This document shows, one piece after another, positions 44,823 to 54,180 of a DNA stretch of 64,000 nt. The position numbers and the translations under genes were made by a program. Every line of letters begins with the position of its first letter. Position 1 is the stretch's first letter. The stretch is from Streptomyces sp. F63 (GTDB taxonomy: Bacteria; Actinomycetota; Actinomycetes; Streptomycetales; Streptomycetaceae): NCBI RefSeq assembly GCF_018070345.1, contig NZ_JAGPXX010000028.1, positions 22,274 to 86,273 of the forward strand. The letters are read 5' to 3'. Below the pieces are notes generated by a model, which saw only the letters and a program-made list of their open reading frames with translations, ran no database searches and was not told where the DNA came from.

Positions 44823-45022
44823 GCGCCTTGGTCCGCCCCCGTGACGACCGCATGATCGGTGGGGTGTGCGCCGCACTGGCGCGGCGCTTCGGCACCACCC
44901 CGACCACGATGCGGGTGATCTTCCTGGCCTCGTGCCTGCTGCCGGGCCCGCAGTTCCTGCTCTACCTGGCGCTGTGGGTGTTCCTGCCGTCCGAGGGGAG
45001 CCACGACCGGAAGGCCTGGTGA
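44819..45022 (+). CDS. PspC domain protein
   Basis: A 67-residue PspC domain: LVRPRDDRMIGGVCAALARRFGTTPTTMRVIFLASCLLPGPQFLLYLALWVFLPSE. One Pfam-type PspC helix set with a membrane span. ATG at 44819 overlaps the VanZ stop, with GGAG upstream. PspC proteins regulate membrane stress responses; here it is probably coupled to the VanZ protein. A strong hairpin follows. Confidence 0.92.
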   Translation: MSALVRPRDDRMIGGVCAALARRFGTTPTTMRVIFLASCLLPGPQFLLYLALWVFLPSEGSHDRKAW

Positions 45023-45100
45023 CTCACCCCGGCGGGGCGGCACCGGCGGCACCGCCGCAGGGCCGCCGCGCCGCCGGGCCGCCGGGCATGGGGCACACGA

Positions 45101-45160
45101 ACACGTCGAGGAGGGGGCGCCCACCCGTGAACCCGGGTGTGCGCCCCCTCCTCGCCGTGT
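45101..45160. terminator. Bidirectional terminator
   Basis: 14-bp perfect stem CGAGGAGGGGGCGC with GCGCCCCCTCCTCG, one mismatch, then 5 more bp (ACACG/CGTGT), and a 20-nt loop. It lies between convergent PspC and histidine-rich genes. Confidence 0.8.
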
Positions 45161-45244
45161 CGCTGTTGTTCCGCCCGCTCGCCGCCTCGCTGCCGTCCGG
45201 CCCCGGGTGTGCGGGCCGGCCGCCCGGGCGTGCGGGCCGGCGGG

Positions 45245-46057
45245 TCAGAGCGACAGGCCCCCGAGCAGCCGGCCGAGCATGCCACCCGCCGCGTTGTGGC
45301 CCGGAGCGTCCTGCGCGGGCAGGGTGCGGGCCGGCGCGGCCTGACCCCGCGCGGGAGCCATCGGCATGGTCCGGCCCTGCGCGGGACGGGCCGGGGCGGC
45401 CTGACCCCGCGCGGGAGCCATCGGCATGGTCCGGCCCTGCGCGGGACGGGCCGGGGCGGCCTGACCCTGCGCGGGGCGGGCCGGCGCGGCCTGACCCTGC
45501 GCGGGAGCCGCGGGCGCGTTCATGCCGGGAGCCGCCTCAGGGCTCCGAGCACTTCCGTGCTCGCCGTGGGAGGCGAGGCGCGCGGTGTCGGAGCTGTCGT
45601 TCCTCCACTGGTCGCCGCCGTGACGGCCGTGGTGGTGGCCACTCTTGTGACCGTGGTGGTGGCCGCCCTTGTGGTGCTCGCCCTTGTGCCCCTTGCGGTG
45701 CTCGCCCTTGTGACCGTGGTGGTGGCCACCCTTGCGGTGCTCGCCCTTGTGGCTCTTGCGGTGCTCGCCCTTGTGACCGTGGTGGTGGCCGCCCTTGCGG
45801 TGCTCGCCCTTGTGCCCCTTGCGGTGCTCGCCCTTGTCGTGGTGGCAGCCACCGCACTCCCCGTCGTTGCGGTCACGCGCGGTGCGGTCGGCTCCTGCGG
45901 TGTCGTCCGCCATGAGGCCACCGCTCTGCTGCGGGGCCTGGCGGGTGGTGGGCGCCATGGGGTCGGTCGGCGTGGCCGCGGCGGCGCCGGCAGCGGCGAC
46001 GGCGAAGCCGACACCGAGCACGGCGGCCCGGAAGATCCGGGAGGTTACCTGCTTCAT
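45245..46057 (-). CDS. Secreted histidine-rich repeat protein
   Basis: A 270-residue protein with signal peptide (KQVTSRIFRAAVLGVGFAVAAAGAAAA), a spacer with Cys pair (NDGECGGCHHDKGEH), and then a repetitive block (about residues 68-145) of units such as KGEHRKGGHHHGH and KGHKGEHRKS, very rich in His, Lys, Gly and Glu. A second block at about 175-255 repeats PARPAQGRTMPMAPARGQ and PAQGQAA. The C-terminus GMLGRLLGGLSL is a common ending of small Streptomyces secreted proteins. His-rich repeats suggest metal (Zn, Ni, Cu) or heme binding. Start ATG 46057, or 46063 with AGAGG close by. It is convergent with the PspC operon. Confidence 0.85.
   Translation of the reverse strand: MKQVTSRIFRAAVLGVGFAVAAAGAAAATPTDPMAPTTRQAPQQSGGLMADDTAGADRTARDRNDGECGGCHHDKGEHRKGHKGEHRKGGHHHGHKGEHRKSHKGEHRKGGHHHGHKGEHRKGHKGEHHKGGHHHGHKSGHHHGRHGGDQWRNDSSDTARLASHGEHGSARSPEAAPGMNAPAAPAQGQAAPARPAQGQAAPARPAQGRTMPMAPARGQAAPARPAQGRTMPMAPARGQAAPARTLPAQDAPGHNAAGGMLGRLLGGLSL
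45361..45480. repeat. 60-bp in-gene tandem duplication
   Basis: 45361-45407 and 45421-45467 are identical (the last 13 bases differ), inside the Pro/Ala/Gln block of the histidine-rich protein gene. The copies code for the MPMAPARGQ-type unit and remain in frame. Confidence 0.85.
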
Positions 46058-46305
46058 CGACATACATCCTCTGCTGGGGGGAGGTGGTGCGATTCGGCGG
46101 ACGCACAGAGCCCTGTTCACACGCTCCGCCACCGAATGCATGCGCAAAGTAGCCACCCGCAGGGACGGCCGCAATCAACGGCCGGGCGCGTCGGCCGGGC
46201 GACCCCCGCATGTCCTCCGCCCGGCGGGGCGGGGCCGCACGCCCCGTCCCCGGGCCGGACCCCCGGGCCGGACCGGCGGACCCACCACCCGACGCCCCGT
46301 CGGAC

Positions 46306-47451
46306 TCAGGCGCTGCCGCCCGTTTCACGGAAGAGCCACTCGGACTTCAGCTCGGCGTAACCGGGCTTGATCACATCGTTGATCATGGCGAGCCGTTCGT
46401 CGAACGGGATGAAGGCGGACTTCATGGCGTTCACCGTGAACCACTGCATGTCGTCGAGGGTGTAGCCGAACGCCTCCACCAGCCGCTCGAACTCGGTGCT
46501 CATGCTCGTCCCGCTCATGAGCCGGTTGTCGGTGTTGACCGTGGCGCGGAAGCACAGTTCCCGCAGCAGCCCGATGGGGTGTTCGCGGTACGACTCGGCA
46601 GCGCCCGTCTGGAGGTTGGAGGTCGGGCACAGCTCCAGCGGGACGCGCTTGTCGCGGACGTATGACGCGAGCCGCCCGAGCTTGACCGTGCCGTCCCCGG
46701 CGACCTGGATGTCGTCGATGATGCGGACGCCGTGACCGAGCCGGTCGGCCCCGCACCACTGGAGCGCCTGCCAGATCGACGGCAGGCCGAACGCCTCGCC
46801 CGCGTGGATGGTGAAGTGGTTGTTCTCGCGCTTGAGGTACTCGAACGCGTCGAGGTGGCGGGTGGGCGGGAAGCCGGCCTCGGCGCCCGCGATGTCGAAG
46901 CCGACGACGCCCAGGTCGCGGTAGCGGTTGGCGAGTTCGGCGATCTCCAGGGAGCGGGCGGCGTGCCGCATGGCCGTCAGCAGGGCGCCGACGCGGATGC
47001 GGTGCCCGTTCTCCCGGGCCCGGCGCTCGCCCTCACGGAAGCCCTCGTTGACGGCCTCGACGACCTGCTCCAGGCTGAGCCCGCCGGTGAGGTGCTGCTC
47101 GGGCGCGTAGCGGACCTCGGCGTAGACGACGCCGTCGGCGGCGAGGTCCTCGGCGCACTCCGCGGCCACCCGGAAGAGCGCCTCACGGGTCTGCATGACG
47201 GCGCAGGTGTGGGCGAAGGTCTCCAGGTAGCGCTCCAGGGAGCCGGAGTCCGCGGCCTCGCGGAACCAGCGGCCGAGCGCGGCGGGGTCGGTCTCCGGCA
47301 GGCCGTCGTAGCCCTGCTCGGCGGCGAGTTCGACGACGGTGGCGGGGCGGAGGCCGCCGTCGAGATGGTCGTGGAGCAGGGCCTTCGGGGCACGGCGGAT
47401 CTGGTCCGCGTCGGGGGTCCTGCCTCGGGTCTGGTTCGTCGTCTCCGTCAT
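46306..47451 (-). CDS. add: Adenosine deaminase
   Basis: A 381-residue adenosine deaminase that converts adenosine or deoxyadenosine to inosine or deoxyinosine, feeding the phosphorylase. Zinc and catalytic motifs: KALLHDHLDGGLRPATVVELA at the start, NHFTIHAGEAFGLPSIWQAL with His and Glu, RLGHGVRIIDD, and TNDNRLMSG-like region ATVNTDNRLMSGTSMS, then SAFIPFDERLAMI. The start ATG at 47451 has no ribosome binding site at normal spacing, but a TAGAGT -10-like element ends 6 nt before it. The nucleoside palindrome lies 16 bp upstream of the start. It is divergent from the hydrolase-like gene. Confidence 0.95.
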   Translation of the reverse strand: MTETTNQTRGRTPDADQIRRAPKALLHDHLDGGLRPATVVELAAEQGYDGLPETDPAALGRWFREAADSGSLERYLETFAHTCAVMQTREALFRVAAECAEDLAADGVVYAEVRYAPEQHLTGGLSLEQVVEAVNEGFREGERRARENGHRIRVGALLTAMRHAARSLEIAELANRYRDLGVVGFDIAGAEAGFPPTRHLDAFEYLKRENNHFTIHAGEAFGLPSIWQALQWCGADRLGHGVRIIDDIQVAGDGTVKLGRLASYVRDKRVPLELCPTSNLQTGAAESYREHPIGLLRELCFRATVNTDNRLMSGTSMSTEFERLVEAFGYTLDDMQWFTVNAMKSAFIPFDERLAMINDVIKPGYAELKSEWLFRETGGSA

Positions 47452-47467
47452 CTCCGTACTCTAACTC

Positions 47468-47479
47468 CTACGCGCGTAG
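47468..47479 (-). promoter_or_regulatory. Nucleoside palindrome site C, add promoter
   Basis: Perfect CTACGCGCGTAG, 16 bp upstream of the add start, 4 bp before the -10-like TAGAGT (47463-47458 on the minus strand), so it overlies the -35/-10 spacer. Same placement as in the deoC promoter. Confidence 0.75.
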
Positions 47480-47592
47480 ATCACTCCGCCGCGCCCGCCG
47501 GCGGGGCCGCACCCGGGGGGCGCGGTGATGGATGCCGAACGGTGACCTTTCCGTGCGGTGGAGTACACCCGGACGTCTGCCAAGGTTCTGTC

Positions 47593-48387
47593 ATGGCTCA
47601 GCAAGCAGTGCCGGCGCGGGGCGCCCGGTTGGGACGGGCGGTGGGGACGACCGGGCGGAGAACGGCGGTGAGCGGGGCCGTACTGATGCTCGCGGACGGT
47701 CCGCCGGAGGGCACGGGGCGGCCGTCCCCGGTAATGACCGCGGCCGTGCTGCCGCTCGCCCGCCACCTCGCCCGGGCCGGGCACGACGACGGGCTCGTCG
47801 TCCACGGCGTCCGCTACCGCTGTCGGGGCTGGAACGGTTCCGCGGCCGATCCGGCGGAGGACGCCGCCTGGGCCGTCGACGAAGTCGTCCGGCGCTACGG
47901 CGACATACCCGTCTGCCTCGCCGGGACGGGCATGGGCGCCCGCGCCGCGCTGCTCGCCGCGGGCCGGCCGGGGGTCAACTGTGTGCTGGCGCTTGCCCCA
48001 TGGCTGCCGGCGGAGGCAAAGAACGCCCCGGACCCCGACCCCGTGAAGCAACTCGCGGGGCGCCGGGTGCTGTTGGTGCACGGGACGAACGACGAGCGGG
48101 CCGACCCCGAGCAGTCCTACCGCTACGCGCAGCGCGTCAAGAAGGCCAACCGCGACGTCTGCCGCTTCGAAGTCCACTCGGACGGGCACCGGCTGCAGCA
48201 GCACCGCTCCGAAGTCCGTGCTCTGGCAGCGGACTTCACCCTGGGGTCGCTCTTCGAGCGTGGTTTCTCCCGGCCGGTGGAGGACGCACTGGCTGCCCCG
48301 CCGCCGCTGGGGCTGCGGATGCCTCTCGCGGTGGGGTTCAGGGCGGTGCCGACCGGGTCGCGGACGGGGCGCCTCGGGCGGGGGTGA
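47593..48387 (+). CDS. Alpha/beta hydrolase-like protein with altered nucleophile elbow
   Basis: A 264-residue protein of the alpha/beta hydrolase fold (dienelactone hydrolase-like). The elbow that should read GxSxG is LAGTGMGARAALLAA, with Gly in place of the nucleophilic Ser. The acid and His positions are kept (LLVHGTNDERADPEQ and VHSDGHRLQQHRSEV). So it may be inactive, use another residue, or bind a ligand. ATG at 47593 has AAGG upstream. Adjacent and divergent to add; homologues are found there in other Streptomyces by recalled synteny. Not named. Confidence 0.8.
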   Translation: MAQQAVPARGARLGRAVGTTGRRTAVSGAVLMLADGPPEGTGRPSPVMTAAVLPLARHLARAGHDDGLVVHGVRYRCRGWNGSAADPAEDAAWAVDEVVRRYGDIPVCLAGTGMGARAALLAAGRPGVNCVLALAPWLPAEAKNAPDPDPVKQLAGRRVLLVHGTNDERADPEQSYRYAQRVKKANRDVCRFEVHSDGHRLQQHRSEVRALAADFTLGSLFERGFSRPVEDALAAPPPLGLRMPLAVGFRAVPTGSRTGRLGRG

Positions 48388-48570
48388 GGCCGGGCCCTCG
48401 TTCCCCCCGGACGGGCTCGTTCCCGCGGACGGGAACGCGGTTCCCCTGGCGGGACGGGCGGTCCCCGGCGGGACGGGCGATCCCCGCCCGGGCAAGACCC
48501 AAGACCCCACGGCGGGGCGCGCATTCCCGTCGGCCGGGGCGGGACGGGGTGAGGTCCGGCGGGGTGGGGC

Positions 48571-48690
48571 CCGGCAAGGTGAAGCCCGGCGAGGCGGGGC
48601 CCGGCAAGGTGAAGCCCGGCGAGGCGGGGCCCGGCAAGGTGAAGCCCGGCGAGGCGGGGCCCGGCAAGATGAGGCCCGGCGAGGCGGGGC
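48571..48690. repeat. 30-bp minisatellite, four copies
   Basis: Three perfect 30-bp copies starting CCGGCAAGGTGAAGCC at 48571, 48601 and 48631, and a fourth at 48661 with two changes. A degenerate half unit precedes. The array is preserved in length multiple of three in every frame, but no frame has a believable start. Confidence 0.9.
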
Positions 48691-48756
48691 CTGACCAGGC
48701 GGGGCCCGGCGGGGATGCCACCGTGCTCCGCCCCGACGGCCCGGGGTGCCCTCGTC

Positions 48757-48792
48757 GTCCACCCCGTCCACCCCGTCCACCCCGTCCACCCC
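48757..48792. repeat. 9-bp tandem repeat, four copies
   Basis: GTCCACCCC four times without change, 67 bp after the 30-bp array. Confidence 0.85.
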
Positions 48793-48928
48793 GTCCTGCT
48801 GCCCCTCCCCCGCGGCCACCGCAGCCCTCCTGCCGCCGCGGCTCCCGCGGCCGCCGCGGCTTTCACGCCCGCCCCCGCGGGGACCGCCGCCCGCGCAGGC
48901 CCCGCCCACGCATACGGAGGAGCACACC

Positions 48929-49894
48929 TCAGCGGGGCAGGAGACGACCGCGGCGGGAGAGGAGGAACCGTTTGAAGGCCGCGACCGGGGGTGTGTCCGG
49001 ATGGCCGTCGAGCCAGGCCACTCCGATCTCCCGGACCGCCCGCGGCGCCGTGACCGCCAGCTCCGCCACCCCCGGCCTCGGTACCGCCGGTGGCGGCAGC
49101 AGCGCCACGCCCAGGCCCGCGGCCACCAGCCCCCGCAGGGTCTCCGCCTCCTCCCCCTCGAACGCCACCCGCGGTCTGAAGCCCGCCTCCGCGCACAGCG
49201 CGTCGGTGATGAGGCGCAGCCCGTACCCCGGTTCCAGCGTGACGAAGACCTCCTCGGCCGCCTCCGCGAGCCGCACCCGCTTGCGGCGGGCCAGCCGGTG
49301 GCCGTCCGGGACCACCAGCCGCAGCCGCTGCTCGTCCAGCCGCCGGGCCACCAGGTCCGGGGCGTCCGGTACGGGCGCGGTGAGGCAGAGGTCCAGTTCG
49401 CCCGCGCGGAGCCGTTCGAGCATCGCCTCCCCGTAGTTCTGGACGAGCTGGAAGCGGACCCGGGGATGGTCGGCGCGGAAGGCCCGGATGAGGCCCGGCA
49501 CGGTCTCCGGGCCGAGCGTGTGGAGGAAACCGAAGGCGACCTTGCCGGCGGCCGGATCGGCGTCGGCCCGTACCGACTCGGCGGCGCGCTCCACCTCGGC
49601 GAGGGCCCGTTCGACGGAGCGGAGGAACGTGCGGCCCGCGGGGGTGAGCGACACGGTGCGGCCGTGCCGGGCGAGGAGCGCGACCCCGAGGTCCCGCTCC
49701 AGCCGGACCATGGCGCGGCTGAGCGTGGACTGCGGTACGGCGAGCTCCTCCGCCGCCCGCGTCACATGCTCGTACCGGGCGACGCCCGCGAACTGGGCGA
49801 GCCGGGGGGCGAGCAGCGCCGGCCAGGAGCCGGCCTCCAGCCCGGCGGCGGCTGCGATCTCCCCGGCGGAAGTGCCTCCGGCTGTCACCGGCAT
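48929..49894 (-). CDS. LysR family transcriptional regulator
   Basis: A 321-residue LysR-type regulator. HTH near residues 35-55 (RLAQFAGVARYEHVTRAAEELAVPQSTLSRAMVRLERDLGVALLAR), then the effector domain with KVAFGFLHTLGPETVPGLIRAFRADHPRVRF and LRLVVPDGHRLARRKRV. ATG at 49894; GTG at 49921 is also possible (AGAGG upstream). It diverges from the MFS gene, the common regulator/efflux layout, and likely controls it. Confidence 0.93.
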   Translation of the reverse strand: MPVTAGGTSAGEIAAAAGLEAGSWPALLAPRLAQFAGVARYEHVTRAAEELAVPQSTLSRAMVRLERDLGVALLARHGRTVSLTPAGRTFLRSVERALAEVERAAESVRADADPAAGKVAFGFLHTLGPETVPGLIRAFRADHPRVRFQLVQNYGEAMLERLRAGELDLCLTAPVPDAPDLVARRLDEQRLRLVVPDGHRLARRKRVRLAEAAEEVFVTLEPGYGLRLITDALCAEAGFRPRVAFEGEEAETLRGLVAAGLGVALLPPPAVPRPGVAELAVTAPRAVREIGVAWLDGHPDTPPVAAFKRFLLSRRGRLLPR

Positions 49895-49969
49895 GTCTTT
49901 TTCGTTCCTGTTCGGTGACACGCGCGCCTCTCAGCTCCCGTCATGCTGCAGTGCATCGCTTTTCCAGAT

Positions 49970-49982
49970 TCCATGCATTGGA
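49970..49982 (+). promoter_or_regulatory. Candidate LysR box TCCATGCATTGGA
   Basis: A T-N11-A motif with dyad arms (TCCA/TGGA) in the 120-bp gap between the divergent LysR and MFS genes. This matches the general LTTR box form. A related TGCAT lies upstream at 49951. Confidence 0.4.
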
Positions 49983-50014
49983 CGCATTAAAGCGCGCGTG
50001 CCTACGGTCCCGGT

Positions 50015-51430
50015 ATGTCTCCTGCCGATACCGGGGCGTCCGCCGTGATCCGCGCGGGCGCCGCCGACCCGACGTCCCCGACGTCCCCGACGTCCCCGTC
50101 CTCCCCGTCCTCCGCGGGCTCCCCGTCCTCCCCGGGCTCCTCCGCGGCGCGCGCCGCTGCCGGGGCCGGCGGCGATGCCGGGGCCTCCTCCGATGCGGAC
50201 GCCACCCGGCTCCGCCCCGGCGGCCCCGGTTACCGGCGGCTCAGCCTCGCCCTGTTCGCCGCCGGTGTGGCCACCTTCGCCCTGCTCTACTCCACGCAGG
50301 CGCTGCTCCCCGCCATCTCGGCCGATCTGCGGGTCACGCCCGACGCGGCGAGCTGGACCGTCTCCGGCGCCACGCTCGGGCTGGCGCTGGCGGTGCTGCC
50401 GCTGAGCGCCCTCTCCGAGCGCTTCGGGCGGCGGGCGCTGATGACGGGTTCGCTGACGGTCGCCGCGCTCCTCGCGCTGGCGGTGCCGTTCGCCCCGGAT
50501 CTCGGCACGCTCGTGGTGCTCCGCACCCTCCAGGGCGTGGCCCTCGCCGGGCTGCCCGCCTCCGCGATGGCCTTCCTGGCCGAGGAGGTCCGGGCGAAGG
50601 CGCTGGTCGGGGCGGTCGGGCTGTTCGTCGCGGGCAACAGCATCGGCGGCATGTCCGGCCGGATCGTCACCGGCTGGGTCGCCCAGCTGTGGGGCTGGCG
50701 GGCGGCACTGGGCGCGCTCGCCCTGCTGGCGGTGGTCTGCACGGCCGTCTTCCGGCTGCTGGTGCCGCGGGCCCGGCACTTCACCCCCGTCAAGGCCGGT
50801 CCGCGGGCCCTGCTGCGGACCGTCGGCGGGCATCTCTCCGATCCGCTGCTGCGCCGGCTGTACGCGATCGGCGCCCTCTTCATGACCGTCTTCGGCGCGG
50901 TCTACACGGTGATCGGCTACCGGCTGGCCGACGAGCCGTTCGGACTGCCCCAGGGCGTCGCGGGCTCGGTGTTCCTGGTCTACCTGGTGGGCACGGTGGC
51001 ATCCACCGCGGCGGGCCGTCTCGTGGCCCGGCTCGGGCGGCGCGGCGCGCTCTACGCCGCGGTGGTGACGACGGCGGCGGGGCTCCTGGTGAGCCTGGCC
51101 GACGCGATCGCGGCGGTGCTCGCCGGGCTGGTGCTCGTCACGGCGGGCTTCTTCACCGGCCACGCGGTGGCCTCGTCCTCCGTCAGCCGGTCGGCGCGCA
51201 CGGGCCGGGCGCAGGCCTCGGCGCTGTACCAGGCGGCGTACTACGTGGGCTCCAGCGCGGGCGGAGCGGTGGGCGCCCTGGCGTACCACGCGGCGGGCTG
51301 GCCGGGCACGGTGGCCCTCGGGCTGCTGGCCGTCGTCGCGGCGGCGGGCATCACGGTGTACGCGACCCGCAGGGCCCTGGCGGAGCGCCGCTGCCGGGCG
51401 GCGCACCCGGCGGTGTACGCGCGGTCCTGA
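50015..51430 (+). CDS. MFS transporter
   Basis: A 471-residue major facilitator transporter. A disordered Thr/Ser/Pro N-tail (residues 15-45, repeats of TSP and SSP units) precedes 12 predicted spans. Conserved loop 2-3 motif near residues 125-135 (PLSALSERFGRRALMTGS) and GLPASAMAFLAEEVRAKALVG, then the repeated second half (GRLVARLGRRGALYA). The family resembles YnfM/AraJ-type sugar or drug effluxers. ATG at 50015 follows the LysR intergenic region. Substrate unknown; likely controlled by the LysR protein. Confidence 0.92.
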   Translation: MSPADTGASAVIRAGAADPTSPTSPTSPSSPSSAGSPSSPGSSAARAAAGAGGDAGASSDADATRLRPGGPGYRRLSLALFAAGVATFALLYSTQALLPAISADLRVTPDAASWTVSGATLGLALAVLPLSALSERFGRRALMTGSLTVAALLALAVPFAPDLGTLVVLRTLQGVALAGLPASAMAFLAEEVRAKALVGAVGLFVAGNSIGGMSGRIVTGWVAQLWGWRAALGALALLAVVCTAVFRLLVPRARHFTPVKAGPRALLRTVGGHLSDPLLRRLYAIGALFMTVFGAVYTVIGYRLADEPFGLPQGVAGSVFLVYLVGTVASTAAGRLVARLGRRGALYAAVVTTAAGLLVSLADAIAAVLAGLVLVTAGFFTGHAVASSSVSRSARTGRAQASALYQAAYYVGSSAGGAVGALAYHAAGWPGTVALGLLAVVAAAGITVYATRRALAERRCRAAHPAVYARS

Positions 51431-51442
51431 GGGTGGGGAGGC

Positions 51443-51496
51443 GCAGGGGACTCCTCGCCTGCCTCCCCTTGGAGGTGGCGGCGAGGAGGCCCCTGC
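51443..51496. terminator. Bidirectional terminator
   Basis: Stem GCAGGGG/CCCCTGC (7 bp), one mismatch, CTCCTCGCC/GGCGAGGAG (9 bp), and an inner CCTCC/GGAGG. Located between the stops of MFS and Uma2 genes. Confidence 0.75.
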
Positions 51497-51522
51497 TCGT
51501 GCCGCGGATATGAGAGCCGCGC

Positions 51523-52113
51523 TCAGTCCACCGGGAAGACACCCGTGTCGATGGTGAGGCCGAACGGCTCGGGCAGCCCGATCTCCTCGCCGTACTCGAC
51601 CGACGCCAGCAGACGGTACGTTCCGCTCTCCGGCCGCCCGTACAGCGTCGCCGTCGGCGTCCCGGAGTGCCACGGGTCCAGCAGCAGGTACAGCGGGACG
51701 CCCGCCCGCGCATAGCCGTGCACCTTGCTGATTCTGTCGTGGTTGGCATTGCCGCTGGAGGTGATCTCCACGACCAGCTCCGCCTCGTCGGCCGGTACGG
51801 CGTGGCCGGGGCGCTTCATGGACTCCAGAGGGATCACGGCCAGATCGGGAATGTACAGTCCCGACCGCTCGGGCACGGACAGTCCCTGGGTCTGGAAGAT
51901 CTCCCAGTTCTCCGGGAGCACTTGGTAGAGCATGCGCTGCAGCTTGGCGGCGGTGGCGTTGTGCATGTTGCCCGGCGGCGGTGACACGGTGATGATCCCC
52001 TCGATGATCTCCACCCTGCAGCCCTCGGGGGCGTCCGTCTCCTTCCAGAAGCGGACGAGGTCGTCCCACTCGTAGCCGTTGCCGGACTGGTGGTCGACGG
52101 TGAGTGCGCTCAC
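51523..52113 (-). CDS. Uma2 family putative endonuclease
   Basis: A 196-residue Uma2 (DUF820) protein of the PD-(D/E)xK nuclease-like fold. Family motifs: RVEIIEGIITVSPPPGNMHNATAAKLQ, IPDLAVIPLESMK (the acidic residue) and ELVVEITSSGNANHDRISKVHGYARAGVPLYLLLDPW (Glu-x-Thr, Lys and Tyr). Streptomyces genomes carry dozens of such genes, whose function is not known. Near an operon end; ATG at 52113. No toxin or transposase partner is visible. Confidence 0.9.
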   Translation of the reverse strand: MSALTVDHQSGNGYEWDDLVRFWKETDAPEGCRVEIIEGIITVSPPPGNMHNATAAKLQRMLYQVLPENWEIFQTQGLSVPERSGLYIPDLAVIPLESMKRPGHAVPADEAELVVEITSSGNANHDRISKVHGYARAGVPLYLLLDPWHSGTPTATLYGRPESGTYRLLASVEYGEEIGLPEPFGLTIDTGVFPVD

Positions 52114-52158
52114 GGCGGTCTCCTCAATCGGTGCGTCACCGATCCCAGCATGCCGAAA

Positions 52159-52184
52159 GGGACCGGTGCGGGTCCACCGGTCCC
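52159..52184 (-). terminator. Terminator downstream of deoA, part 1
   Basis: 10-bp stem GGGACCGGTG with CACCGGTCCC, 6-nt loop CGGGTC. About 110 bp after the deoA stop (minus strand). A second hairpin follows at 52190-52227. Confidence 0.6.
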
Positions 52185-52189
52185 CTTCA

Positions 52190-52227
52190 CCCGTACGGGG
52201 CGGGGTGGGGCCCAGCCCCTGTACGGG
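52190..52227 (-). terminator. Terminator downstream of deoA, part 2
   Basis: CCCGTAC-GGGGC pairs with GCCCC-T-GTACGGG, with one bulged base and a 13-nt loop. It lies closer to the deoA stop than part 1. Confidence 0.55.
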
Positions 52228-52291
52228 CGGTCTTGCCGGGCCGGGAGGCGACCGGCGGCGTGTCCCGCGCGCCGGGCCTCCCGGGGCCGTG

Positions 52292-53595
<1,304 letters not shown>

Positions 53596-53596
<1 letters not shown>

Positions 53597-54180
53597 CACT
53601 GCGCACCTTCCGCTGTGCCGTGCTGTTCGGCGCCGGTGGCCTGCTGTTCGGCGCCGTTGGCGTGCTGTTCGGCGCCGTTGGCGTGCTGTTCGGCGCCGTT
53701 GGCCTGCTGTTCGGCGCCGTTGGCGTGCTGTGCCCCGCCGGAGCCGTTCCGTCGCCCGTCCGGGCGGCTGCCGTGGCGGGCGAGGTCGTCCGCGCCGAAG
53801 GCGTCGGGCAGCACCTCGCTCATCGGGCGGACACCGGACGGGGTGTCCACGAGCAGCTCCGGGCCGCCGTGCTCCCACAGCAGCTGCCGGCAGCGGCCGC
53901 ACGGCATCAGCCGTTCGCCGTCGCGGCCGCAGCAGGTGAAGGCCGTGAGCCGGCCGCCGCCGCCCGCGACGAGGTCCGAGATCAGGCCGCACTCGGCGCA
54001 CAGCGCCACCCCGTAGGCGGCGTTCTCCACATTGCAGCCGGTCACCGTGCGGCCGTCGGCCACGAGGGCGGCGGCACCCACGGGGAAGCCGGAGTACGGG
54101 GCGTAGGCCCGGGACATGACGTCCCGGGCCGCGCCGCGCAGGGCTTCCCAGTCGGTTTCCCGAGCGGGGGCAGCGGTCAC
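53596..54180 (-). CDS. cdd: Cytidine deaminase with repeat tail
   Basis: A 194-residue cytidine deaminase that makes uridine from cytidine. The core is residues 1-135: VTGCNVENAAYGVALCAECGLISDL (Cys, catalytic Glu) and FTCCGRDGERLMPCGRCRQLLWEHG, giving zinc ligands Cys in CAEC and PCGRC. The last 60 residues are unusual: a heptapeptide ANGAEQH/Q repeated about five times, longer than the 130-residue family norm. GTG at 54180 abuts the upstream permease stop. The repeat tail is encoded by a 21-bp array. Confidence 0.95.
53620..53724. repeat. 21-bp in-gene tandem repeat, five copies
   Basis: GTGCTGTTCGGCGCCGTTGGC and near-identical copies at 53620, 53641, 53662, 53683 and 53704, with a partial one beyond. 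They code, on the minus strand, for ANGAEQH-type heptads at the C-terminus of cytidine deaminase. Copies 3 and 4 are identical. Confidence 0.92.

Larger units (their letters stand above)
48388..48928. other. Intergenic region with several tandem arrays
   Basis: 540 bases between the hydrolase-like and LysR genes, dominated by GC-rich repeats (30-bp array at 48571 and 9-bp array at 48757, listed separately; also GGGACGGGCGGTCCCC-like units near 48455-48485). No gene is supported. Confidence 0.5.

Noticed and set aside
48571..48690. CRISPR-like or transposon end
   Set aside because: Repeats abut each other without spacers, and no transposase or terminal inverted repeat was seen.
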